DNA from: a virus
Reading direction: 5' to 3' (one strand)
Virus record (IMG/VR): IMGVR_UViG_3300009503_000003
Location: 1 to 61,327 of that record
Length of the DNA stretch: 61,327 bases
Made by a program: the position numbers and the translations under genes. The notes beneath the pieces were generated by a model. That model worked only from the letters and a program-made list of their open reading frames with translations. It was not told the DNA's origin and did no database searches. Every line of letters starts with the position of its first letter. Position 1 is the stretch's first letter. Below, piece after piece: positions 51,076 through 58,585 of the stretch.

Positions 51076-51501
51076 TTAACCCCTGTGCATTAAAAATCCA
51101 TTTTTAAATTTTATTAAAGTATATTTTCCTTCCATATCCTCCTCCAAAATTTCAAATGAAATTTTGGAGGAGGAGAATTCATTAAGTTTAAAAGAATACT
51201 CTCCTTTTTTAGTCACTTTCCCCGCTCCATATGTACCCTCAGGTATTTCCCCCTCGAAGGAGGCATAAGCTAATGGATGATCCTCTGTAGGAATTGCTAA
51301 TATCTTTTCTCCCTTTTTAGGTAATTTTTTAGTTACAAAAGACTTTAATACCCCTTTATACGGGATTCTCCAATCGTAATGGTTCCCCGCCCTTTTGGCT
51401 TCATGTTGCTGGATAACTAATTTAGAGACTTTAGATCCATCTCCCTTTGGTTCAGGAGTTTTGGTCCAATCTCGTTTTTCTTTATATTCCTCTAATTCCA
51501 T
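51076..51501 (-). CDS. Stand-alone LigD-type 3'-phosphoesterase
   Basis: 141 aa, Shine-Dalgarno aagggg. It covers the LigD PE domain: LVIQQHEAKRAGNHYDWR (H33, H41, D43, R45), VLKSF, EDHPLAYASFEG (H75, Y79) and IPEGTYGAG. In bacterial NHEJ ligases this domain removes 3'-phosphates and 3'-terminal ribonucleotides; free-standing versions exist in some bacteria and archaea. All catalytic residues appear present; relative to LigD there is a two-residue insertion between the first two histidines. No ligase domain or Ku gene is seen. Its C-terminal codons hold the longest hairpin in the window. Confidence 0.92.
   Translation of the reverse strand: MELEEYKEKRDWTKTPEPKGDGSKVSKLVIQQHEAKRAGNHYDWRIPYKGVLKSFVTKKLPKKGEKILAIPTEDHPLAYASFEGEIPEGTYGAGKVTKKGEYSFKLNEFSSSKISFEILEEDMEGKYTLIKFKNGFLMHRG
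51137..51174. repeat. Perfect 18-bp inverted repeat, intragenic
   Basis: Arms at 51137-51154 and 51157-51174 (tcctcctccaaaatttca and its complement) around a 2-base loop, within the LigD-type phosphoesterase gene. The longest perfect hairpin found here. Confidence 0.95.
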
Positions 51502-52805
51502 TATTCCCCTTCAATTGTCGCAATAGGGTAATTATAGTCTTCCAGTGACACTTTTTTATTAATTAATCCCGTATTAACATCTATCGAATCTATAGCTGGA
51601 ACCACTTTAATATTATCGTCTATATCCATATGTTTAAAATCTTTCAATACTTCTTTTAAATTCGATAATAGTTCTTCATTAACTTGTTTATCAAATAGTA
51701 AATATAATATAACCCCTTTATCCCCCTCTATACTTAACTTAAAATCTATTACATATGGAGATAATGCGCATATCAAATCTGCTAATGAATTTTTAAACTC
51801 TCCAAAAAATCTAGGCCCCCTCCTAATTCTCAATGGTTGATAGCATCTATTATTTGGTATTATATTGTATACCCCTCTTAATCTATCCATATTTATATCA
51901 TTAATATCTTCTATTGCCATACGATATAAAGAACCATACACATCAAAAACTCCGATAATTTTAGGATCTTCAAAATAAGAATATATCATGGGAAAATTAT
52001 CTTTATAATATTTAGATATCTTTTCTATAGATAATCCATTCGGATAATATTTATTAACTAGTTTAGAAGGGCCTTTGCAGGCTTTTTTAAATATATATGG
52101 GAAATATTTAAGCTTATTCATATAATCTTCAAATCTCAAAAATTTATTATTGCTATCGCATATAATCTCTGCTTCGCTATCTTTTATGCTATACACTGTG
52201 CCTAATTCCCCTAAATATTTACCATGCAATATTAAAACGCTATCCCCTTCTTGAATATAATTAGCTGATAATTTATTAGCTAATCTCAATATCTTTGAAT
52301 CCCAAAGATATTGGGAATTATATTTTTCAAATTCCTCATAAGTTACATTTATCCCATATAAATTTTTTAATCTATTAATTATTGCTATATAATCTGATTC
52401 ATTTAAATATGGAGTATCCAACATTTTAATATGCTCTTCAATGCCAGGTAAAATAGTAGTTATCGGAGTTTTTATTACAGATACAGGAATATCATTTTTT
52501 AATCTATCATATACTTTATTCCAATCATTAAACTCTATAGCTCTATCATCAATATAAAATCTGGCAAATGGTTTCTCCATAATAGGAATATTTAATCCCC
52601 TTGAATTTAACCAAACTTCCATATTCATTTTTTCTTTAGGATCTGCAGCGCGGTGTGAATGAATATATATTTTCCACCCTTCTTCAGTTAATTTTTTAAT
52701 AGTTTCACAGGCATAAGGAATTTCTTCGCCTATTTTACCATTTTCTTCCTCTTTGGCAATAACATTATCAAAATCAATAGCTATTATTTTTTCTGCATCA
52801 TTCAT
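51501..52805 (-). CDS. HAD-superfamily phosphatase fused to a large unknown region
   Basis: 434 aa from the ATG at 52805 (NDAEKIIAIDFDNVIAKEE), six bases after ggag. HAD motif 1 is DFDNV (D11, D13), motif 2 lies at IHSHRA (about 49-54), and the DD of motif 4 at FYIDDRAIEF. This small HAD is of the phosphatase type; related phage enzymes include DNA 3'-phosphatases. The other 300 residues, including a KOW-like EGDSVLILHGKYLGELGTVY stretch, are unrecognised. Stop and next ATG share bases with the phosphoesterase gene, hinting at joint action. Confidence 0.78.
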   Translation of the reverse strand: MNDAEKIIAIDFDNVIAKEEENGKIGEEIPYACETIKKLTEEGWKIYIHSHRAADPKEKMNMEVWLNSRGLNIPIMEKPFARFYIDDRAIEFNDWNKVYDRLKNDIPVSVIKTPITTILPGIEEHIKMLDTPYLNESDYIAIINRLKNLYGINVTYEEFEKYNSQYLWDSKILRLANKLSANYIQEGDSVLILHGKYLGELGTVYSIKDSEAEIICDSNNKFLRFEDYMNKLKYFPYIFKKACKGPSKLVNKYYPNGLSIEKISKYYKDNFPMIYSYFEDPKIIGVFDVYGSLYRMAIEDINDINMDRLRGVYNIIPNNRCYQPLRIRRGPRFFGEFKNSLADLICALSPYVIDFKLSIEGDKGVILYLLFDKQVNEELLSNLKEVLKDFKHMDIDDNIKVVPAIDSIDVNTGLINKKVSLEDYNYPIATIEGE

Positions 52806-54465
52806 TCTTTTCTCCGATTTTAGAATACTCTTTTCCTGCATCATCTGTTATTTTCTCAGGAGGTTCTTCGCCCTCCCCTAATTCAATAACTTTAGTTGCA
52901 TTATCAGAAGAAACATACACCACTTTTTTAGCATTTAATTTTGTCAACCCTGGCGTAATATTAACTAAATTAGTACCTATCAAAAAAGTTTCTAAACTAT
53001 CGAATAAAGTATAATCTTTTATATCCTTCGCCCATTCTCTAAATTCAGCATATTTTACAGGTAATTCCCTAAAAGTTTGCAAGAAAGAGCTTAAATACCA
53101 ATTAAAAGGATTCTTTTGTATTGTAAGCATACTAACTTTTTGCTGCTCCTTTTCATTAACTTTCTTCATCTCTTCAAAAGTAGGTTCTCCTGTAATTATT
53201 AAATCATTTTCATTAACAAAATCTAATGAATCGTCTGATAACCAATATACATATATCCTGGCCTCGCTAGGGGTATCCTCTATAACATTTAATATAACCC
53301 CTTCTTTTAAAGGATTTTTTATATGCTTTACTTTTAAATACGGGCGCATATCCGACGCTATTAGTAATCTAGGAGAAAATTTAAACTTTATATATTGTTT
53401 AATTTCTTTTTTTATATTATTATCAGAATAAATCTCCTTTTCAAATTCTTTATATGCTTCTTTTTTAATTGTAGATTTATTATATCCCTTAGCATATAAG
53501 GCATCAACTAAATTAATAATACTTTTATTACTATTATTAATATTAATAATATTATCCACTGGCTCAAATAAAATATTTAAATAAGCATCCAATAACCTGT
53601 AGTATGCACTATTCTTTACAAAAAAAGGAAGATATTTATATATAGTTGCATTTCTTGTCAATTCTCTGTTAATCTTAAACAGTTTGCATAATTTCATAAA
53701 CTTAAATAACTCATCTTTATCTATCCAAGAAAATTTGCTTTCTGTAGCCCAATCTGGCCGTAAATCTCCTTCCTTAGCTTTTGAATAATTGCTATCGCTA
53801 TAATCGGAAGGTGGTTCTGAAGAACCTCTCATGTCTGAGTACCACCCTGTGGAAGGATAAGGATATTTATTTTTTTCTCTTACAGGCATGCTACTTTCAC
53901 CATCCGGTTTTGGTTTATCTAAAGATTGGCCTAATTTGTCATAATAATCCTCAGTATCTGTTCTCTTATCTTTATAATTGAAATCAGATTGGTCTACCGG
54001 AATTTGATCTTCTATATAACTTTTTATTGCTAAATCTTTAAAATTAACTATATAATCCACAATTATATCTTTCAATTCCGGCTCAGGAATTTCTTCTGCA
54101 TTTTCAATTTCAAAAGACATATCAGGATACTCTTTAAACGTAATGTAATATTTTATAACAGAGTTTTCATTAGTAGTATCAACTTCTTGAGTAATATCTA
54201 TATCGTAAATTTTGTCATTCACAGTAATTTGATACGCCTGTGCTTTCTTATTTAAAGTAGAGAAAACTTCTTTTAATTTTGTATAATAATTAGGATGCTC
54301 TTCTAAATGGTCTAATGCTATTTCCTTAGCTATTTCTGGATCATCGGTATGTTCCATTTCTTCTTTAATACCCATTTCTAACTCGTGAGGGTCGACAGTT
54401 TCTTCTCTATTTAAATTTTTGTCTAGGTATTCGCTTATTTTTTTAAACAAAAATTTTAAATTCAT
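52798..54465 (-). CDS. Large protein with DUF5661-like N-terminus, 555 aa
   Basis: Shine-Dalgarno ggaggggg. Residues 23-62 (DPHELEMGIKEEMEHTDDPE, ending in HPNYYTKLKEV) match the DUF5661 motif seen in phage-encoded proteins. A disordered segment (about 175-250, Pro/Ser/Asp rich) follows, then a helical region and a KOW-like piece (NPLKEGVILNVIEDTPSEAR). Probably an internal or head-tail virion protein; function unknown. Confidence 0.72.
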   Translation of the reverse strand: MNLKFLFKKISEYLDKNLNREETVDPHELEMGIKEEMEHTDDPEIAKEIALDHLEEHPNYYTKLKEVFSTLNKKAQAYQITVNDKIYDIDITQEVDTTNENSVIKYYITFKEYPDMSFEIENAEEIPEPELKDIIVDYIVNFKDLAIKSYIEDQIPVDQSDFNYKDKRTDTEDYYDKLGQSLDKPKPDGESSMPVREKNKYPYPSTGWYSDMRGSSEPPSDYSDSNYSKAKEGDLRPDWATESKFSWIDKDELFKFMKLCKLFKINRELTRNATIYKYLPFFVKNSAYYRLLDAYLNILFEPVDNIININNSNKSIINLVDALYAKGYNKSTIKKEAYKEFEKEIYSDNNIKKEIKQYIKFKFSPRLLIASDMRPYLKVKHIKNPLKEGVILNVIEDTPSEARIYVYWLSDDSLDFVNENDLIITGEPTFEEMKKVNEKEQQKVSMLTIQKNPFNWYLSSFLQTFRELPVKYAEFREWAKDIKDYTLFDSLETFLIGTNLVNITPGLTKLNAKKVVYVSSDNATKVIELGEGEEPPEKITDDAGKEYSKIGEKNE

Positions 54466-55901
54466 TGACCCCCTCCTAATCCTTCTATCTTTTTCTGCAA
54501 ATTATCTATATCTGAATAGATTATATTTTTCAGATTATACTCTTTATCTAATGGTTTACCTAACTGCTCAAAAAATAATTCTAATCCTGCCAAATTGTCT
54601 TCTACTTCTTTTTTTATATCGTTCATTTTTTCTAAGTAATATTGCCTATGATATTGTAAAACTTCTTTTTTAGCTTTTGATATTGCAGATTCTATTGTAT
54701 TCAAAGAAGTAATATTATCGCTTATACTTTGTAAAATAGTAAATAACTTAAATAATGTATCACTCTTCTCTGTATAAGGTTTTATCTTATCTATTAAATC
54801 ATAAATTGAACCACTACTAGTTATATTTTTAATTAGAGAATAGCTACTATTTATAAATTCACTTTCAAATGTTGTAAATTGTTCTTTTTCTTTCTTTTCT
54901 TTTTCTTCTTCTTTAAATTTTTCTGCCTTTTCTTTCTCTTCTTTTTCTTTTTGTTTTTTTAGTTCTTCCCCTTTTTCTGCCTTCTCCTTCTCTTTTATTA
55001 CTTTTTCCTGCTCTTCCCTTTTTTTTGTTTGAACTTCTTTTAAATCTTTTTTATATTCTTTTATGTTATTATAAAAATTAACAAAATCTTCAAAAGTTGT
55101 AATAGTTGTTGGCCACCCTTCTAAAGGTACTAAATTAACTTCCAATGATATATCTATTTCCCCATTATTTACTAAAGATATTATATCCTTTATTTTCTGT
55201 ATACTATTAAAAAAATGACGTATATTTTTTGGAGTAATATCCAATATTTTTATAGTTACATCTATCCCTTGCTCAGATAATTCTGTAGATATTATTTTTA
55301 TAAAAGAAGTAGCTATAATTTTATTTATTCTTGCCCATATCCCCGGGATAGAAATAATCGTGCCATATAATTTTTCAGGAGACATTTTTAAATAACTTAT
55401 TCCTACAGGGGCCGTATTAAACCAACTAGCTACCTCTTTTATATCTATTGTGATATTAAATTCCTTTTCAATCCCATCTATTACTTGAAATACCATATCT
55501 TCTTTTTTCAAAATATTCTGCATCTGAGTTAAATAATTATTTATAAACCCTGTATCTTCTAATAAAAGAGATACCACGTCTTGTAAATTGGTTATTTCTT
55601 CCAGACTCCTAGCCCCTATTTTGAATTTCTCATTTAACATTCCCAATAATATTGTTTCTATGCTCACAGATTCAGGACGTATCCCGAATTGTTTTTCTAT
55701 CGCAGATTTTGTGGCATCTAATACTTTTTTTATATTATTTAATTGGGTATTTCCTTTAAATTTTTGCAGTACAACTTCAGCATTCATATTAGGAATTGTA
55801 ATTAAACCTTCATCTACACCTAATAACTGTGCAAACTCAGTACGCTTAGTTAAAAAAAGGTCATATAAATCTGATATATTTTGACTTTCTTTTAAAAACA
55901 T
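54462..55901 (-). CDS. Coiled-coil protein with Lys/Glu-rich centre, 479 aa
   Basis: Shine-Dalgarno gaggg. Residues about 285-345 are a highly charged single helix (VIKEKEKAEKGEELKKQKEK), with helical domains on both sides. Such rods occur in scaffold, tape-like and internal virion proteins. Preceded by a GC-rich hairpin at 55915-55940. No family recognised. Confidence 0.7.
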   Translation of the reverse strand: MFLKESQNISDLYDLFLTKRTEFAQLLGVDEGLITIPNMNAEVVLQKFKGNTQLNNIKKVLDATKSAIEKQFGIRPESVSIETILLGMLNEKFKIGARSLEEITNLQDVVSLLLEDTGFINNYLTQMQNILKKEDMVFQVIDGIEKEFNITIDIKEVASWFNTAPVGISYLKMSPEKLYGTIISIPGIWARINKIIATSFIKIISTELSEQGIDVTIKILDITPKNIRHFFNSIQKIKDIISLVNNGEIDISLEVNLVPLEGWPTTITTFEDFVNFYNNIKEYKKDLKEVQTKKREEQEKVIKEKEKAEKGEELKKQKEKEEKEKAEKFKEEEKEKKEKEQFTTFESEFINSSYSLIKNITSSGSIYDLIDKIKPYTEKSDTLFKLFTILQSISDNITSLNTIESAISKAKKEVLQYHRQYYLEKMNDIKKEVEDNLAGLELFFEQLGKPLDKEYNLKNIIYSDIDNLQKKIEGLGGGQ

Positions 55902-55914
55902 TTGGAACCCTCTT

Positions 55915-55940
55915 CCCCGCCCCGGTTATCCGGGGCGGGG
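55915..55940 (-). terminator. GC-rich hairpin, possible terminator or processing site
   Basis: Arms ccccgccccgg and ccggggcgggg (11 bp) with loop ttat, in the gap between two operon genes. No T run follows on the minus strand, so it may slow transcription or guide RNA processing rather than end the transcript. Confidence 0.6.
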
Positions 55941-55949
55941 GGAAATTAA

Positions 55950-57386
55950 TTAAGAAAAAAGGAATCTACTAATCTTTTCCAAAATATTTTTATCTTCTGG
56001 TTCTTCTTCTGAACCTTTCTCTTTGCCAAATGGAAATTCACCTTTTTCTTTACCTTTGCCAAAAGGAAATCCGCCCTTCTCTTTCTTCTCATCACCAGCT
56101 CCAAAAGGGCCTTTAGATTCCCCTTTTTCACCTGGTTCTTTTTTGGAACCTGATTCTTCTTTAAAATCATACTGTTCCATCCAATCAGCAAATTTATCCG
56201 TTAATCCTTTCAATGCCCCTTTAAATTCACCTTTAAACTTCTCTTTATCAAACCCCTTCTCAGTCATATATTTATCTTTTAATTCTTTTAACAATGTAAA
56301 TATAGTTTTTTTGCTATCTGCAGCAGTAACTATAAGGGTATTAACATCTCTTGCAAGTATCAATCCTGCATATATAGGGGCTATTGGGGTATCAAATATA
56401 TTTTTCCCTAAGGCCAAAGCTATCGTTTCCATATTCTTTATAGAAGAATCTATTGCGCCTACCATAGCCTCTTTATACATATAAGGATCTTGCTTTTTAT
56501 AAAACTTTATATTAAATTGCTTCATCATTTTTGGGACCTGTTCATAATCTGAGAACGGTTTATCTGCATCTTTAAGTTTATCGGCAGATACTCCCGGTTC
56601 AGGATTTATCTTTTTAAATGCCCCTTTATCCCCTTCTTCTTTAAATTCATTACCACTCTCTGTAGAGACCTTCAATTCAGCAGAAGGAAATGAAGCTTGA
56701 GATTTTTCAATATTTATTTTCTCCTCTGGACCTTTTGATATTGTAGGCTTATCTGTCTTAAGATAAGGTTGTTTAACACTAGGGTCATGTTTATCCTGCG
56801 AGGTAGGAAAATCCAATTTCCCTTTTTCACCTTCTTGAATATTATCTATTTTAGCCATCTTAACACCTGCCTCCTTTTTCTCTGGGACATCATATCCTTT
56901 TTCTCTGGCTTGACTGTAAGCAATAGCTGCCGCCTGCTCCTGATCATATCCCTCTTCTATTAAAAGTTTAATTTTGTTGGATATAAATTCTTGGGCTTCA
57001 TCTGTTAATTTTGCAGCTTTTTTCTCAGGTATATCATATCCTCTAGCTTTAACTTCTGAAAGCGCTTTTTCCATAGCTTGTTCTTTTGAATAACCTTCTT
57101 TAACTAATTTATCCACCATAGCTGAAACATATTCTTTAACTTTATCTTCCCCTCTGCTAGCGGAATGAAACATTTCATCGGTATTGGCTTTGGGAAATTT
57201 TAATTCTCCTTTTTCTCCTTTTGTGATGTTTTCTTCTCCTATTTTATCTACAGGAAGACTTTCTTTTATAGAATAATCCTTCTGCACATTATCAAGCTTT
57301 TCAGTAACTCCTTTTGATATATACTTCTCTTTATTTATTTTTTCTTTATAGCCTAAAAAAGCTTTTCTATCAAATATTATTTCCAT
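55950..57386 (-). CDS. Lys/Glu-rich protein with duplicated helical motif, 478 aa
   Basis: Shine-Dalgarno aaaggagg. Two copies of a 35-residue unit lie near residues 85-125 and 130-170 (LVKEGYSKEQAMEKALSEVK / LIEEGYDQEQAAAIAYSQAR, each ending GYD-IPEKK or GYD-VPEKK). The phrase GEKG-x-L-x-FP also recurs (about 57, 182). This EGY-x-x-EQA motif is widespread in phage proteins. The C-terminus is low complexity (GEFPFGKEKGSEEEPEDK). Possibly a scaffold or internal protein. Confidence 0.7.
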   Translation of the reverse strand: MEIIFDRKAFLGYKEKINKEKYISKGVTEKLDNVQKDYSIKESLPVDKIGEENITKGEKGELKFPKANTDEMFHSASRGEDKVKEYVSAMVDKLVKEGYSKEQAMEKALSEVKARGYDIPEKKAAKLTDEAQEFISNKIKLLIEEGYDQEQAAAIAYSQAREKGYDVPEKKEAGVKMAKIDNIQEGEKGKLDFPTSQDKHDPSVKQPYLKTDKPTISKGPEEKINIEKSQASFPSAELKVSTESGNEFKEEGDKGAFKKINPEPGVSADKLKDADKPFSDYEQVPKMMKQFNIKFYKKQDPYMYKEAMVGAIDSSIKNMETIALALGKNIFDTPIAPIYAGLILARDVNTLIVTAADSKKTIFTLLKELKDKYMTEKGFDKEKFKGEFKGALKGLTDKFADWMEQYDFKEESGSKKEPGEKGESKGPFGAGDEKKEKGGFPFGKGKEKGEFPFGKEKGSEEEPEDKNILEKISRFLFS

Positions 57387-57398
57387 TTTATTCCTCCT

Positions 57399-57818
57399 TT
57401 AAACTCTAGGGCCTTCAACATTCCGCCCGTTTATAACTGCATTAGTATCTATTCCACCGGTCATGTATTCCCAATCAATTTCTCTTAAAGAATTCCTTTG
57501 TACTTTATCAAATTTCTTTTCAACTACTTGAATTTTACCTAATCTTCTAATTATAGGTTCGGAAACAGTAGGTATTGGCTGATATTGTAACGCTTTTGCA
57601 GGTATTATTCCTGTTGGAAATATCTCTTTTAAAAACTTCAATAATCTATGAAGTTGATATTTAGTGGAAAATCCTGCCTTGATTTCGTTGATGTAAGTTA
57701 TATAATGCCTTGGAGGCATTCCGGCATAGCTTAAATAATGGTCATACAAACCTTCGTCAAATGTAACCACTAAATTATCTATGGGAACTTGCTCCGTATT
57801 TGTGGATATCTTTGCCAT
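57399..57818 (-). CDS. Hypothetical neck-type protein, 139 aa
   Basis: Short basic protein with a helical core (YQLHRLLKFLKEIFPTG) and an extended C-terminus (GIDTNAVINGRNVEGPRV). Between two structural-type genes; likely a virion component. No family recognised. Confidence 0.68.
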   Translation of the reverse strand: MAKISTNTEQVPIDNLVVTFDEGLYDHYLSYAGMPPRHYITYINEIKAGFSTKYQLHRLLKFLKEIFPTGIIPAKALQYQPIPTVSEPIIRRLGKIQVVEKKFDKVQRNSLREIDWEYMTGGIDTNAVINGRNVEGPRV

Positions 57819-57820
57819 TA

Positions 57821-58585
57821 TTATCTACCTAATGCGCCTATCAAATCAAAAACATTCATTATTGATCTTCCTAAGTTATTACCTATACCTATAGGTAATG
57901 GTACCGAGCCTACACCTGCTCCAGTATACGCATAATCTAATTTAGACACTTCAATAATCTCTTTATACTTAGTATTAATTTTATCTATCAATTGATTTAT
58001 CTTTTCTCCTCTATTTAATGTTAATGATATCCCATTATCATTAATTGATACATCTCCAAACGATATTTTAAGCATATTTGTATATGCCCCAAATACAGCC
58101 CCTCCTAGCAAAATTACCGGCTCTAAAGAAGCTGGTAATGAGAATAGGGTAAAATCTGTGGCTGGAGGTATTATATTATACGCTTTTAACCCTTGCTCTA
58201 AATACTGCCTTAATTCTTCATCTGTTAAAGTGTTGCTAATGAAAGAGGAAAGGATATTGGCCAAATTAAAAGTCAACTTCCTTTCTCTTGGAGTTAATTC
58301 TTTATACGTTAATATGTAATCAGTTGAAGTATCCAAAGAAGTGCTATAATACGATACCACATAAAATAAATTATCTTTCATGGTAATAGAATGAAATTGG
58401 TCAGTATATGAAGTTACAGGAGTATTATTACCATCTTTTGAATCAATTGTAGTTAATAAAGTATAATTCTGCCCTTCATTAGAAGAATAATAAATATTTA
58501 TTTTATCATAAACAGATAAATCTAATCCTTGTGGCATTACCCATTTTATTACTGGAAACAAAAAAATATTTTGTTCTATTGGCAT
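57821..58585 (-). CDS. Hypothetical structural protein, 254 aa
   Basis: The first 95 residues are FN3-like (VIKWVMPQGLDLSVYDKI, YYVS-type strands). The remainder begins KELTPRERKLTFNLANILSS and runs through GGAVFGAYTNMLKISFGDVS. It resembles neck or connector proteins in composition, not in any motif I can name. Stop/start junction with the primase gene is one base. Confidence 0.65.
   Translation of the reverse strand: MPIEQNIFLFPVIKWVMPQGLDLSVYDKINIYYSSNEGQNYTLLTTIDSKDGNNTPVTSYTDQFHSITMKDNLFYVVSYYSTSLDTSTDYILTYKELTPRERKLTFNLANILSSFISNTLTDEELRQYLEQGLKAYNIIPPATDFTLFSLPASLEPVILLGGAVFGAYTNMLKISFGDVSINDNGISLTLNRGEKINQLIDKINTKYKEIIEVSKLDYAYTGAGVGSVPLPIGIGNNLGRSIMNVFDLIGALGR

Noticed and set aside
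56023-56484. 153-aa plus-strand frame opposite the Lys/Glu-rich gene
   Set aside because: Shadow of low-complexity coding sequence, no start signal.
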